Of a DNA stretch of 64,000 bases, positions 52,385-62,218 are shown piece by piece. A program made the position numbers and the translations under genes. Below the pieces are notes generated by a model. The model did no database searches, was not told the DNA's origin, and saw nothing but the letters and a program-made list of their open reading frames with translations. The DNA is from an uncultured Nitrospirales bacterium. Its GTDB lineage: Bacteria; Nitrospirota; Nitrospiria; Nitrospirales; UBA8639. The stretch is from positions 1,101,914-1,165,913 of the forward strand of contig OX638327.1 of the NCBI GenBank assembly GCA_951812745.1, given 5' to 3'. How positions within the stretch are numbered: the stretch's first letter is position 1; the number at the start of each line of letters is the position of its first letter.

Positions 52385-52825
52385 TCACCGTATCTCGTCT
52401 TCATCGCCGATCACGGACGCGTCGTGCTCGCCGAAAATCGCGGTCTCATGCGTGTAGTATTTGAACTCCAACAGATTGTGTGATGGGTCCTCGAGAAAAA
52501 ACGTCTGGTGCTCCAGCCGGGTTCCCGGAAATCGGCGACGAGGCTGTTGGTAAAACTTCAGCCCGTGGACCTTGGCCCGTTCAGCCACTTCTTGCCACTC
52601 CGCCTCGTCCGTAAACACCAAGCCGAAATGTCGGGGGTAGATGCCCTTCTGCCGGGGAAGCGGCTCCGTGGTCAATTGAGCCACAATTTGATGATCCTTG
52701 AGTTTCAACAGCACGGCGTGCGACGACTCGCGCCCGAGCGTGCAGCCCAGTCCATCCACGTAAAATCGCTTGGCTTCTTCCAGATCGTGTACGGGAAAGG
52801 CCAAATGGAAAATTGCGGATCCCAT
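52385..52825 (-). CDS. VOC/glyoxalase-family protein
   Basis: 146 residues, a single vicinal-oxygen-chelate domain with FHLAFPVHDLEEAKRFYVDGLGC and the C-terminal DPSHNLLEFKYY. His6-region, His near 68 and Glu near 122 are the likely metal ligands. The family includes dioxygenases and glyoxalases; the substrate cannot be told from sequence. Confidence 0.85.
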   Translation of the reverse strand: MGSAIFHLAFPVHDLEEAKRFYVDGLGCTLGRESSHAVLLKLKDHQIVAQLTTEPLPRQKGIYPRHFGLVFTDEAEWQEVAERAKVHGLKFYQQPRRRFPGTRLEHQTFFLEDPSHNLLEFKYYTHETAIFGEHDASVIGDEDEIR

Positions 52826-52852
52826 ACCACTCTCGTTCGATTCTATCGTTGA

Positions 52853-53419
52853 TTAATGCAGCAGAATGTCTTTGGCTTGTTGGTGCGGAGGATGCTGCAT
52901 GCGGTCCAGGTCCTGGCGTACGAGGCCGAGACCGGTCACGCACAGTTCGAAGTTCGAAGAGAGTTTTTGAAATAGCACCGGCTGGTCTGTACGTTCACCG
53001 TGTTGGAAGGCGGCGACGATCCGGTACGAGCGTTTCCCGGCCTTCAGGTAATTCACGAGATAATCCTTGTGGTAAATCAGCCCTCCGGCTTTGAGATAGC
53101 GTAGATATTCCGGAAACAGCCCCGCAATAAACAGCGTCAAATCGCCGATGTGCCGATGAATGTCCCGTTCTCGATCGAGGTCGGAGGAGTCCGTCACCAG
53201 TTCGGATTCGTATAAGAGTTCGGCGACCGTTTCGACGGGTTGTCCGTGCTGATTCTTGATCTGTTGGAGATGGTCGATATGGGAGAATTCGACGAGCAGA
53301 TTGGAGAGATAGGCGGTGACGTTGAAATCGGGCCAGCCCAGTGACTCGGTAAAGCTGCGTTCCGTCAGCGCACCGAATAGTCGCCTGAGTGGATGATGTT
53401 GAGAAACAGCCGTTGCCAT
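52853..53419 (-). CDS. Conserved hypothetical protein, about 188 residues
   Basis: Soluble, mainly helical, with no domain I recognise. Segments NVTAYLSNLLVEFSHIDHL and RHIGDLTLFIAGLFPEYLRY look well ordered, and VAAFQHGER plus LCVTGLGLVRQDL end the core. A purine-poor upstream region leaves the start at 53419 uncertain. It lies between a VOC protein and dtd on the same strand. Confidence 0.6.
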   Translation of the reverse strand: MATAVSQHHPLRRLFGALTERSFTESLGWPDFNVTAYLSNLLVEFSHIDHLQQIKNQHGQPVETVAELLYESELVTDSSDLDRERDIHRHIGDLTLFIAGLFPEYLRYLKAGGLIYHKDYLVNYLKAGKRSYRIVAAFQHGERTDQPVLFQKLSSNFELCVTGLGLVRQDLDRMQHPPHQQAKDILLH

Positions 53420-53463
53420 CCTCCCCCCCTTTGACCCGTTACGGACCGGGTCTTGTACACCAC

Positions 53464-53928
53464 CTATCCTATTGTCCCCGATTCCCTCCGGTGGCTGTCA
53501 AGAATAAATGTGACCGGGCCGTCATTTTCCAAGGTCACGACCATGTTGGCACCGAACTTGCCTGTTTGCACGGGAACGCCATGTTCTCGAATGACGTTCG
53601 CCACGGATTCATAGAGTTGCTGCGCCGTATCGGGCGGCGCTGCTGCATCGAATCCCGGACGCCGGCCACGATGCGTGTCGCCCAACAACGTGAATTGCGA
53701 AACGATCAGCAGTTCTCCCTTGACCTCCACGATGGACCGGTTCATCTTCCCCGCCTCGTCGGAAAAGATGCGGAGCTGCGGGATCTTGCCGGCCATATAG
53801 GAGACGTCCTCGTCGGCATCGCCTTTCGCCACTCCCAGCAGGACCACCAGCTCTTGCGCAATGGATGCGATCGTGTGGCCGTCGATTGTGACGGAGGCCG
53901 AGCGGACGCGTTGAAGCACGGCTCTCAC
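53464..53928 (-). CDS. dtd: D-aminoacyl-tRNA deacylase
   Basis: 154 residues. Removes D-amino acids from tRNA. Starts MRAVLQRVRSASVTIDG and contains the catalytic SQFTLLGDT with the Gly-cisPro-type loop region NDGPVTF near the end. Standard length and full motif set. Confidence 0.95.
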   Translation of the reverse strand: MRAVLQRVRSASVTIDGHTIASIAQELVVLLGVAKGDADEDVSYMAGKIPQLRIFSDEAGKMNRSIVEVKGELLIVSQFTLLGDTHRGRRPGFDAAAPPDTAQQLYESVANVIREHGVPVQTGKFGANMVVTLENDGPVTFILDSHRRESGTIG

Positions 53929-53956
53929 GCAGGCACCTCCTTATGCGGTGCACAGC

Positions 53957-55561
53957 TCAGGCTTGGGGGCGCAGGAACGGCACGTTGCGTTGAAGGAGCT
54001 TCCACAGAACCTCCAGCTCTTGGGAATGAAACAGAGCCTGCATGCCGAGGTAGCCGGTTACGCTCAATCCGATGCCGACCGTCAGCATGATGCCCTTGGC
54101 GATCCATTCGTCCGCGCGTTGCCAGACGGCCAGATCCGCAATCCACAGACAGCTCAGAATCACGGGGATGGTCGCGAGCCCGGCCTGGCCGAGTGCGCGA
54201 CCCACCCCGCACCAATCAATGCCGCCCAGTCGATGCGTGAGAATAGCGATCAATACACCGATGTTCGCCATGGCCGACAGCGCCGTGGCCAAGGCAAGGC
54301 CGGCATGTTCCAAAGGCTGCATCAGGAGAAACGCCAGCACGATGTTGAGGAACATGGCGGCCACGGCCGCGACAGCCGGGGTCTTCGTGTCCTGGAGTGA
54401 ATAGAAGGCCGTCACGACGATGCGAAGGCCCGCGAAGGCCCACAGCCCCACGGCATAGGCCAACACGGTGGCGGCGGTGGCTTGCGTGTCGGCGGCGGAA
54501 AAGGCGCCGTGTTCAAACAACAGGTGCACGATGGGGTGTCGAAGAAAGATGACTCCGATCATGGCCGGCAGGATAATGAAACCGATCATGCGCAGGCCGA
54601 ACCCCAGCGTGTTCCGCAGTTCATCCATGGCCCCGCGCGCCGCCTGGTCCGACAGGGTAGGCAGAATGGCCGTGGCCAGGGCCACGCCGAAAATACCCAA
54701 TGGAAATTGGATCAGGCGCATGCCGTAAAACAGGTACGTGGGCCCGCCGGGGAAATACGACGCCAGGATCGTGCTCACGGTGATGTTGATCTGCACCACT
54801 GAGAGCCCCAGTAACGACGGCACGATCAAGGTCCCGATCCTCCGCACGCCGGGATGCCCGGGGTTGAACCGCCAGTGGAAGAGCAGGCCGCGCTTCTGAA
54901 TGCCGGGCAGTTGAATGACGAATTGCGCCAGCCCGCCGGCCACGACCCCGAGGGCGATGCCCAGGACCGGTTCCTCCAGTGCGGGGGACACCACCAGCGC
55001 CGAGAGGATAATGCAGACGTTGAAAAATACCGGGCCGAGGGCCGGGGCGGCAAAAGCCCTAAGGGAGTTGAGGATGCCCATGGTCAAGGCCGCCAGGCTG
55101 ATGAAGATCAGATACGGGAACATGATGCGGGTCAGGATGGTCGTGAGGCTCAAACGTTCGACATCATCGTGAAACCCGGGTGCCAGGACCCACACGAGGG
55201 CCGGGGCGGCAATCAGGCCGAGCAGGGTGATCAGCGTAACGATGGTCAGGAGCGTGGTGAACGCGGCGCTGGCCAGTTCCCAGGTTTCCTTTTTACTGCG
55301 CAGGGTATGGTATTCGGTGAAGACGGGGATAAAGGCGGAGGACATGGACCCTTCGGCCAGAAGTTCGCGCAGCAGGTTGGGAATACGATAGGCGACGAAA
55401 AATGCATCGGCCGCGATGGTCGCCCCCAGCAGCCGGGCGAGCAGGATGTCGCGCACCAACCCCAGGATGCGGCTGGAAAAGGTGGCGGCGCCGATCAGTC
55501 CCGCGGCTCCCGCGATGGAACGGTGCTCGTCGGCGTTCGGCGATTGAGTTTCGGGAGACAT
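53957..55561 (-). CDS. murJ: Lipid II flippase MurJ
   Basis: 534 residues, 14 membrane helices of the MOP superfamily. Starts with SRILGLVRDILLARLLGATIAADAFFVAYRIPNLLRELLAEGSMSSAFIPVF, where the pattern and charged cavity residues of MurJ are visible, split here for length. It flips peptidoglycan precursor lipid II across the inner membrane. Three bases separate its start from the TerB-like gene's stop, so the two are cotranscribed. Confidence 0.95.
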   Translation of the reverse strand: MSPETQSPNADEHRSIAGAAGLIGAATFSSRILGLVRDILLARLLGATIAADAFFVAYRIPNLLRELLAEGSMSSAFIPVFTEYHTLRSKKETWELASAAFTTLLTIVTLITLLGLIAAPALVWVLAPGFHDDVERLSLTTILTRIMFPYLIFISLAALTMGILNSLRAFAAPALGPVFFNVCIILSALVVSPALEEPVLGIALGVVAGGLAQFVIQLPGIQKRGLLFHWRFNPGHPGVRRIGTLIVPSLLGLSVVQINITVSTILASYFPGGPTYLFYGMRLIQFPLGIFGVALATAILPTLSDQAARGAMDELRNTLGFGLRMIGFIILPAMIGVIFLRHPIVHLLFEHGAFSAADTQATAATVLAYAVGLWAFAGLRIVVTAFYSLQDTKTPAVAAVAAMFLNIVLAFLLMQPLEHAGLALATALSAMANIGVLIAILTHRLGGIDWCGVGRALGQAGLATIPVILSCLWIADLAVWQRADEWIAKGIMLTVGIGLSVTGYLGMQALFHSQELEVLWKLLQRNVPFLRPQA

Positions 55562-55564
55562 GCC

Positions 55565-56479
55565 CTATAAGCCGCCCCGATCCTGGCGCGGGATGGTTAA
55601 CTTCGCCTCGATGAATTCCTGATGAGGCAACTCGAACGATTTGGCGATCTGGCGAATCGTTTCGATCTCGGCGTGGGAGGTGTCCTCCGCGGCGTTGGCA
55701 ATCGCGAACAGGCACCGCAGAAACGCCTTTCGCTCCTCGATCGTAGTGTAGTGACAGAACCCCCTGGTGAGCCGGACAAGATCCAGGCCGTGCATGATCC
55801 GGGCGCGGCTCATCTCGGTGATCAACCGGGCTTCGTCTTCGGGCACGTTCCAGAGTTGCCGGAGCCCCAGGCTCATGGCCTCACGTTCGCGGTGACACAC
55901 TTCGTTGTCCACCCAGGCCACGTGGGCCATCAGGCCCGCGGCCAAACAGATTTTCCGGGCCTCCGTCTCGGGGATCGACAGGGTGCGCCCCTCCTGTTGC
56001 AACTCCGACGTCAACTGGAAGTAAATCGTGTTTTTGATGAAATCCTCGATCCGATCCTCTCGGGACCCTTGACCGGCCTTGCGTTTCAAGGTTTGTCGAA
56101 AGGGAGCGGTGAGGTGTCCCAACAGGCCGCTACTGCGTCCTTCGATATCCAGACGAATGCGCTCCAGAAACGCCGATTCACCCGCCCGGTCGGACCCGTC
56201 GCCGACGACCAGTTTCTCCAAGGTCTGAAGCACAAGCTGTTTATCCTGCGATGATCGAATGCCGGAAAGAACGCGGTCGAGCAAGTCCTGGCGTTCGGCG
56301 TCGCTCACCGCATGGGTCATGTAGAGTTCCAGTTGCGTCCAATCCTCACCGGAAATATCAGGGAGCAGGAACAGGAGTTCCTTCAAGGCATTGACTTCTT
56401 CCTGCTCGAGCCGGCCGTCGATCCAGGCGATGCCGATCATCAATTTTCCGAGATCCAGGATGAAATCCCTGGTGGCCAT
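55565..56479 (-). CDS. TerB-like domain protein
   Basis: 304 residues from ATG 56479, with GGAG seven bases upstream. Two TerB/DjlA-like helical domains: the first from RDFILDLGKLMIGIAWIDGRLEQEE, the second from LAAGLMAHVAWVDNEVCHREREAM, each with the acidic loop of tellurite-resistance TerB. Function unknown, perhaps metal or stress sensing at the membrane. The frame continues upstream to 56644 through an intergenic repeat, so that longer start is rejected. Confidence 0.7.
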   Translation of the reverse strand: MATRDFILDLGKLMIGIAWIDGRLEQEEVNALKELLFLLPDISGEDWTQLELYMTHAVSDAERQDLLDRVLSGIRSSQDKQLVLQTLEKLVVGDGSDRAGESAFLERIRLDIEGRSSGLLGHLTAPFRQTLKRKAGQGSREDRIEDFIKNTIYFQLTSELQQEGRTLSIPETEARKICLAAGLMAHVAWVDNEVCHREREAMSLGLRQLWNVPEDEARLITEMSRARIMHGLDLVRLTRGFCHYTTIEERKAFLRCLFAIANAAEDTSHAEIETIRQIAKSFELPHQEFIEAKLTIPRQDRGGL

Positions 56480-56613
56480 GCGTTCTCCGTTGCTCCTGCG
56501 CCGTTTTGTTTCATTGACACTCGAACGACCCTTTCTATAGCATCTTTCGGAGTTTTTGTCTTCGGAAAAGACCGCATGGACAAGGACGGGTGAATGGAAC
56601 TGCAACTGAGAAA

Positions 56614-56638
56614 GGCGGACACGCAGGTCCGCCCCTAC
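56614..56638. repeat. Short dispersed palindrome
   Basis: GGCGGACACGCAGG followed by TCCGCCCCTAC, a copy of the family at 18437-18462 and, inverted, at 36346-36370. It ends nine bases before the start of the spermidine-synthase-fusion gene. Confidence 0.8.
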
Positions 56639-56647
56639 GCGCAATAA

Positions 56648-58195
56648 ATGGACACGCCCGTAACTCCCGCATCGCCGTACCCGTGGGGCCGGCTATGGTT
56701 TTTCGGAACGGCCTTTACCACGGGCGCCGTGGTCATGGCCCTGGAAATTCTGGGTAGTCGTCTGCTCGCGCCGGTATTCGGGACCTCGTTATTCGTCTGG
56801 GGCGCACTCATCGGGGTCGTCCTCGCAGCCATGAGCAGCGGCTATTCCACCGGTGGCTGGCTGGCCGACCGGCGCTCCCCCGGCGCGGTGTTGCCCTGGT
56901 TACTGCTGGGATCGGGCGCCTGGACCCTCCTGCTGGCCGGAGTGGGGCAGTCCATCGTGTTCACGGTCTCGCAATGGACCACGGACCCGCGATGGGGTCC
57001 CTGTCTCGCGGCCAGCGTCCTGTTGGCGGTGCCGGCCTTCGGGTTGAGCGGGGTGCTCCCCGTGCTTTTGCGCTTGGCAATCGCCGACATGGGACATTTG
57101 GGCCGGCACACCGGGGCGATGATCGCCGTCTCCACCATCGGCAGCCTGGTCGGGACTTGGGGTACGTCGTTTTTCCTGTTGACGTGGTTGGGGAGCCTGA
57201 CCCTGGTTGCGGTCCTGGGCGTCGTGCTGGTGCTCTTGGGCTTAGGCTGGTTGTGGTGGAGCCGTTTGGTCAAGGGGTTGGTGCTGGTGCCGCTCGTCGG
57301 GGTACTGGGCGGGCTGGTCTGGCTGGGGTTCCACCCGGTTCTCGTCTATCTTCCGGCGATCCATCAGGAAGACAGCCCGTATCAGCAGGTGCGGGTCCGC
57401 GACGAGAAAGGCCTGCGCTTCCTGGAGCTCGACAATACCTTCCACGCGATCATGTGGCAGCCCGACCCGGTGCGATTGGCGCTTCCCTATAGTCAAATGA
57501 TGATGGCCGCCCTGGCGCTGCCTCCCCAGCCGCAACGGGGGCTGATCCTGGGACAAGGCGGCGGGTCGATTGCCAAATGGCTGGAGCGGCATTGGCCGGA
57601 ACTGGAACTGGACGTCGTTGAAATGGACCCGTCGGTGGTCGAGGCGGCCGAACGATTCTTTGACTATGACGCGCCCGCCAACCACCATGTGTACGTCCGG
57701 GACGCGCGCGTCTTTTTGGCGAGGCAGGCCACGCAGTATGACGTCATCTGGGTGGACGTCTTTGCCCGGCACCAGATCCCGTTTCATCTGACCACCACGG
57801 AATTTTTTGCCGAATTGCGGGAACATCTGAGCGCGGATGGGGTGGTGGCGGTGAACCTGGCGTCCTCGGATTCGGACCTGGACCGGATCAGGGCCGAGGC
57901 CGTGGTCTCCACGATGAAAACGTCGTTCCCTCACGTGGAGACGTACAGCATTCCCGCCCCGTCCTGGCTCCGCACCAAACCCGGATCGGCGAATCTGATT
58001 TTCTTTGCCGGTCCCGATCCGTTACACATGGACTCCGACGCGTTTTCCCTGGCGACGATCACCCTGCTGAATCAAGGCAAAATGCCGCCCGAAGTCCTGC
58101 CGTTTTTGAATACAGCCAGAGCCCCGGAATGGAACCCCGGTCTCATCCTGACCGACGACTTTTCCCCGTTCGACATCCTGCAGGGGAGTGGGTAG
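56648..58195 (+). CDS. Fused membrane protein with spermidine synthase-like domain
   Basis: 515 residues. The first 230 hold about seven membrane helices starting with GAVVMALEILGSRLLAPVFGTS, typical of fused transporter/spermidine-synthase proteins. The cytoplasmic part has a SAM-like motif GLILGQGGGSIAKWL and Glu/Asp in VVEMDPSVVEAAERFF, with DVIWVDVFARHQIPFHL. The usual proton acceptor Asp and the DxD pattern are partly changed, so true polyamine synthesis is unsure. Confidence 0.85.
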   Translation: MDTPVTPASPYPWGRLWFFGTAFTTGAVVMALEILGSRLLAPVFGTSLFVWGALIGVVLAAMSSGYSTGGWLADRRSPGAVLPWLLLGSGAWTLLLAGVGQSIVFTVSQWTTDPRWGPCLAASVLLAVPAFGLSGVLPVLLRLAIADMGHLGRHTGAMIAVSTIGSLVGTWGTSFFLLTWLGSLTLVAVLGVVLVLLGLGWLWWSRLVKGLVLVPLVGVLGGLVWLGFHPVLVYLPAIHQEDSPYQQVRVRDEKGLRFLELDNTFHAIMWQPDPVRLALPYSQMMMAALALPPQPQRGLILGQGGGSIAKWLERHWPELELDVVEMDPSVVEAAERFFDYDAPANHHVYVRDARVFLARQATQYDVIWVDVFARHQIPFHLTTTEFFAELREHLSADGVVAVNLASSDSDLDRIRAEAVVSTMKTSFPHVETYSIPAPSWLRTKPGSANLIFFAGPDPLHMDSDAFSLATITLLNQGKMPPEVLPFLNTARAPEWNPGLILTDDFSPFDILQGSG

Positions 58196-58280
58196 CACCT
58201 CCCCGGCAGCGCGAGACGCTGCTTATCTACATCAACCACAAGTGCCAGTTGCAGACGAAACGTCTCAACGAACGAATGAA

Positions 58281-59237
58281 TCAGAGCAGATCGTATGGCC
58301 CCAGAAAGCGCTCGCCATCGAAGTGAATTAAGTGCGATGGTGCATCGGCAACCCATACCTCGGTTTCCCACGCAATATCACCAAGGTACCGTGACATAGT
58401 GGTACGATTCGGGAAGGCGGTCACGTACACCAGCCCGGCCTTTGCTCCCATAAACAATTTGGCCAACTCAGTGTGTCTCTTGCCGTCAACGGGTCCATGA
58501 CTGGTAACGGCCTCTACCAGCACAAGCCAGTTACGATCAGCATAGTAGAGAACGACGTCCGGCATCTTCCCGTGTGAATAGACGTTGACGCCCAGATCAG
58601 CGAGCAGAAGTTCGTCAAAGTACCCCCATTTGTCGCCGGTGTCTCCGGCATAGATCAGGACGCTACCGGGTGTAAAGCGAGGCCCGAAGTCCTCGATAAT
58701 TAAACGTATCAGTTCACTGTGTTCACCGGGACTGAGGGTTATCTTCTTGTTCTTGGCGACTTGCACAGGAATTCGGTTTTGTTGCCGCTCTTTGGCATAC
58801 TTGGCGGTCAACGTCTCACGACGCGAGAGATAGTCTATCAGCTTGTCGTGCCACGTTTTGGTGCCGAAGCTGCGAAGCAACTCCAGTGTTGCCGGTTCGA
58901 TCTGATAGACCGCTTTTGGGCTATTAACCGGTCTGTCGGGTGCGTCAGGGTTGTAGACGGCGATTCCGGCATCCACGAACTGATGCATAGTCTGCCGGCG
59001 AAACGTTTCTCGTGTGTTCGGGGCATAGTCTTTCTGGTAGTGCTCCCGCGCCCAATCCATGATCGGTGTAATGCCCATAAGGGGATTTTCCGCTCGCGCC
59101 CATTTCTTGCGAGGTGTCACGTTCAGCAATGCAAGCAAGCATAGCGCGGAACGCGTATTCTGTTGGGCACGGGGCAACCCAAGTGCAATGAGAATTTGGT
59201 TGGCTTCGGTGATGCGTTTATTGGGCACATTCGTCAT
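58281..59237 (-). CDS. BsuBI/PstI-type type II restriction endonuclease
   Basis: 318 residues. The C-terminal catalytic part (YAGDTGDKWGYFDELLLADLGV, PDVVLYYADRNWLVLVEAVTSHGPVDGKR) matches the BsuBI/PstI family, which cleaves CTGCAG; Asp and Glu-x-x form a PD-(D/E)XK-like site. An N-terminal winged-helix region precedes it. Overlaps the cognate methylase by four bases (ATGA) on the same strand. Confidence 0.9.
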   Translation of the reverse strand: MTNVPNKRITEANQILIALGLPRAQQNTRSALCLLALLNVTPRKKWARAENPLMGITPIMDWAREHYQKDYAPNTRETFRRQTMHQFVDAGIAVYNPDAPDRPVNSPKAVYQIEPATLELLRSFGTKTWHDKLIDYLSRRETLTAKYAKERQQNRIPVQVAKNKKITLSPGEHSELIRLIIEDFGPRFTPGSVLIYAGDTGDKWGYFDELLLADLGVNVYSHGKMPDVVLYYADRNWLVLVEAVTSHGPVDGKRHTELAKLFMGAKAGLVYVTAFPNRTTMSRYLGDIAWETEVWVADAPSHLIHFDGERFLGPYDLL

Positions 59238-60721
59238 GCGCCCAGACTCTCCAGTTGCTTCGCGGTCAAGGCCTGAATCGGCTCATGGCGGCGCATAGCC
59301 CTCTTACCTAAGGCAATGAGGCTTTCCTTGTTCGGGTACCTTATGAGCCGGAGATCGGTTGCATTGACTTGAGTATGGCCGTTGAAACGCCGGAAGTTTT
59401 CATCAACCGCAGTCGTGTTGAGGAATGCCGCCAACCCATGGGCTAACGCTTCCGTCAACCCATGCTTCCCTTCATGAAACACGTTTAGGTGGTTTTCAAA
59501 ACCCAACGCGTCGGTATTGGGAAAACTGTCAGGAGTTACGACGCTCGCTACGATACGGCGTTTTTCCTCCTTAGATGAAAAGCGGCGCACCACGCAATAA
59601 AACCCCTTGGGGTAAAGCCATTTTTCCGTCTGAGCATTGCGGCATATCGCATTGGGTTTCTTCAATTCCGGATTCGGCCAATCCGTCGTTTGCCCTTTAA
59701 AGTGGACGGGATAGAGCAAGGGGACCGTGTCCACGTCCGGCATGTCACGCAGGTGTTCCTTCAACCGGAAATCGACCACGGGACCGGTTGATACCTTGAT
59801 GCCGATATCGTCCAGGGTGAAGCAGATCGCTTTTGACCGTTCAATGGCGCTAATTTCCGGTGAGGTCGGTACGTGTATGAAATGTTCGGGGTCTCGGGGA
59901 GACACGATGCGATCGAAGGAGTACCTGTTCATCTCCATGTCGACGAAGCTGGCATCGGTCGAGGTTGTCACCGTCACGTTGCCTTGGCGCGCCTCACGCT
60001 CCAACGCGATGATGACGTTCTCCTGCAACACTTCATCATCCTTAAAGGCTTTATTTCTTGAGGCGAACAGGTGTATCTGCCGGATCGCCGCACGTTCCAG
60101 AACGTATTCGCGGAAAGGACGGTAGTATGGACCATTACAGAAACTCCGCGGTATGATTGCAACAAGTTGACCGTGATCCTCCAGCAAAGATACAGACAAG
60201 GCCACAAACGCTGAATACAGATTGACGGTTTCAATGCCGACTCGCCGCAGTGCCGAACGGTAAAGAGAGTCACTGCGGATTTTCTTGTAGGGAGGATTAA
60301 GGATGGCGTGGGTGTATCTTGGAAGGGCCTCGGTAAATAGATCCCCGGAGAGCGAATCTACCGCAGCATGGACGAAGTCGTCACCCCTGATGTTTGACGC
60401 GACGTTTGGATACCGTCCGTATTCCTCCAGCGATTGGATTAAATAGGGGTGAAGGTCTTTGTCGATTTCGAAGGCATCGACTTCGACACGCGGGAAATCA
60501 AAGCCGCCGCCAGCCCACCTTTCCAAAAAGGCGACGGAAAGAGAACCGATACCGGCCCCGGCATCGAGCAAGCGACAGTTGTTCCCTGATCTTTGAGTAA
60601 ACAACCCTGCCATAAATCGAGCGATTTCCGCAGGTGTGAAAAATTGGCCATATTGTGACTTCTTCTTTGGATCAATGGCCTTTGCCACGGTCAGCCTTGA
60701 AGGTTTGATTTCTGAAAGCAA
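59234..60721 (-). CDS. N6-adenine DNA methyltransferase of a BsuBI/PstI-type system
   Basis: 495 residues from a TTG start at 60721 with AAGAGG upstream. SAM site LLDAGAGIGSLSVAF and catalytic NPPYKKI identify an N6-adenine methylase. It pairs with the restriction gene and should protect CTGCAG. The N-terminal KKKSQYGQFFTPAEIARFMAG is the usual start of this group. Confidence 0.9.
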   Translation of the reverse strand: MLSEIKPSRLTVAKAIDPKKKSQYGQFFTPAEIARFMAGLFTQRSGNNCRLLDAGAGIGSLSVAFLERWAGGGFDFPRVEVDAFEIDKDLHPYLIQSLEEYGRYPNVASNIRGDDFVHAAVDSLSGDLFTEALPRYTHAILNPPYKKIRSDSLYRSALRRVGIETVNLYSAFVALSVSLLEDHGQLVAIIPRSFCNGPYYRPFREYVLERAAIRQIHLFASRNKAFKDDEVLQENVIIALEREARQGNVTVTTSTDASFVDMEMNRYSFDRIVSPRDPEHFIHVPTSPEISAIERSKAICFTLDDIGIKVSTGPVVDFRLKEHLRDMPDVDTVPLLYPVHFKGQTTDWPNPELKKPNAICRNAQTEKWLYPKGFYCVVRRFSSKEEKRRIVASVVTPDSFPNTDALGFENHLNVFHEGKHGLTEALAHGLAAFLNTTAVDENFRRFNGHTQVNATDLRLIRYPNKESLIALGKRAMRRHEPIQALTAKQLESLGA

Positions 60722-60736
60722 GGGAGTGCCTCTTAT

Positions 60737-61003
60737 TTATGGAGATGCGTCTTCGTCTTCATCCGGGAATATCTTCGAGTTCCAGAACGCATCGATAACT
60801 TCTTGGGGTGTCTCGTCAAAGTCGGGAGCGATCCAGATCTGCCCTTTCAAAGCACCAAGTTTTCGCTTAGTCGTCGGCTTACGATACGGCTCCAGTCGGA
60901 GGTAAGGTTCGCCCGCCTTGGCAATCACGATTTCTTCACCTTCCCACGCCAGTTTGCCCAGCTTCGAAAGCTGAGATTTGGCCTCGTGCCTGTTAACTTT
61001 CAT
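60737..61003 (-). CDS. Phd/YefM-family antitoxin, no partner visible
   Basis: 88 residues. VNRHEAKSQLSKLGKLAWEGEEIVIAKAGEP is the Phd/YefM DNA-binding part, and GALKGQIWIAPDFDE is the toxin-binding tail. The usual VapC/Doc toxin gene would follow on the minus strand, but the restriction methylase is there instead, 15 bases away. It is either an orphan that still regulates or a controller of the restriction operon. Confidence 0.8.
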   Translation of the reverse strand: MKVNRHEAKSQLSKLGKLAWEGEEIVIAKAGEPYLRLEPYRKPTTKRKLGALKGQIWIAPDFDETPQEVIDAFWNSKIFPDEDEDASP

Positions 61004-61024
61004 TTAGTCCTCACAAAACTAAGT

Positions 61025-62218
61025 TCACCTGCGTTTGGGATTGTCAAGACGATAGGCGGAGACAATTTCTTCCTTTATCAACCCCTTATGACCCAAACGT
61101 ACAGGGGGCAGCAATCTATCACTAATGCGATCGCTGAATCGGTCGAAAAGTATGAAACCCTTCTCCTCCAGAATTGTGTGTAGAACCTTCCAAGTACGAA
61201 TTCTGACACCTCCGACGAGGTTGTCTCCACAGACAATTACTAAGCAGGCACGGTGCTTCAATGTCTGCTTGATTACGTCGAATGCATTACTCATGTCGTA
61301 AAGATAGCGATGGACAACTGCGCAAAGCCGAGGCGCACTAATTACCAAACGCTCTAGTTCCGGTATCAACGCGAAACCTCTCTCAATAGACTCGTGAGAA
61401 ACTCGCTCCAACAATCGACCGCGCTCCGTCCCTACGAAGCGTTCCCGAAGATTGCTCACTTTGAAGGGCAAGATATCTTCCAACATGTGCAGCTCAAGCT
61501 TGAAGTTTCGGAAGTAGTCTTGCGCGTTTATGTAAGGTGGAGAGGTTATAGCATGGGAATGTTTGCCTAGGTCGTCAAATTGACGATGAGGATTGCAGAC
61601 GTCGGCATAAACGAAACGAAAACGAGCGTTCTCGTTCCGATCACTGCCATAGAGTGTCGAGAGTTGCGTCAATAGTTCAATGATAATTCGGTTTGGATCG
61701 AAATGCCGGCCAGTCCTTGAATGTCGGGCCTGTTGTGAGATGAAAGGTTTAGGGCTGTGCTGGTCAGCTCTGGAACAGAGCCTAACGGCGAGGACGTAAC
61801 TGAGAAGAACAGCGGAGCCTTCGGGGCTGTCTCTGAGGGGAATGATCTTACTCGCAGCTCTCAATTGCTCGAATTTTCTGAGAGTGCCCTGCGTGAACCA
61901 GTAGTCCTTTCTATCCCAATCAACCGGTAGTGGCTTGATGGGTTTCTGCGCTTCCGCAATCCACGCTCTACCGAGTTTTAGAGCACGGCAGGGATCGAAT
62001 CCCCTAATCTTTACACGACAAAACAACTTTGAAATAGGATTCAGGTCAATGCCAGCAACAGGAAGTCCAGCTTGGCTGGCAGCGACGAGAATCGCACCCG
62101 AGCCGCAGAACGGATCAAGAACGGAGTCGGCTTTAGACGCATATCTTTGAACTAAACGGTTGGCTAACTTGGATACCATTTTTGCAGGATAACGATCTAG
62201 CTTGTTGGCTAATTTCAT
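61025..62218 (-). CDS. Site-specific DNA methyltransferase, coupled to unknown gene
   Basis: 397 residues from ATG 62218. SAM motif LDPFCGSGAILVAA at residues 35-48 and catalytic ITSPPY near 220 make it an amino-methyltransferase (N4-cytosine or N6-adenine). No restriction enzyme accompanies it directly. Its ATG overlaps the stop of the upstream unknown gene by four bases (ATGA), so an extended TTG start at 62245 is rejected. It is the last gene of a three-gene set. Confidence 0.85.
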   Translation of the reverse strand: MKLANKLDRYPAKMVSKLANRLVQRYASKADSVLDPFCGSGAILVAASQAGLPVAGIDLNPISKLFCRVKIRGFDPCRALKLGRAWIAEAQKPIKPLPVDWDRKDYWFTQGTLRKFEQLRAASKIIPLRDSPEGSAVLLSYVLAVRLCSRADQHSPKPFISQQARHSRTGRHFDPNRIIIELLTQLSTLYGSDRNENARFRFVYADVCNPHRQFDDLGKHSHAITSPPYINAQDYFRNFKLELHMLEDILPFKVSNLRERFVGTERGRLLERVSHESIERGFALIPELERLVISAPRLCAVVHRYLYDMSNAFDVIKQTLKHRACLVIVCGDNLVGGVRIRTWKVLHTILEEKGFILFDRFSDRISDRLLPPVRLGHKGLIKEEIVSAYRLDNPKRR

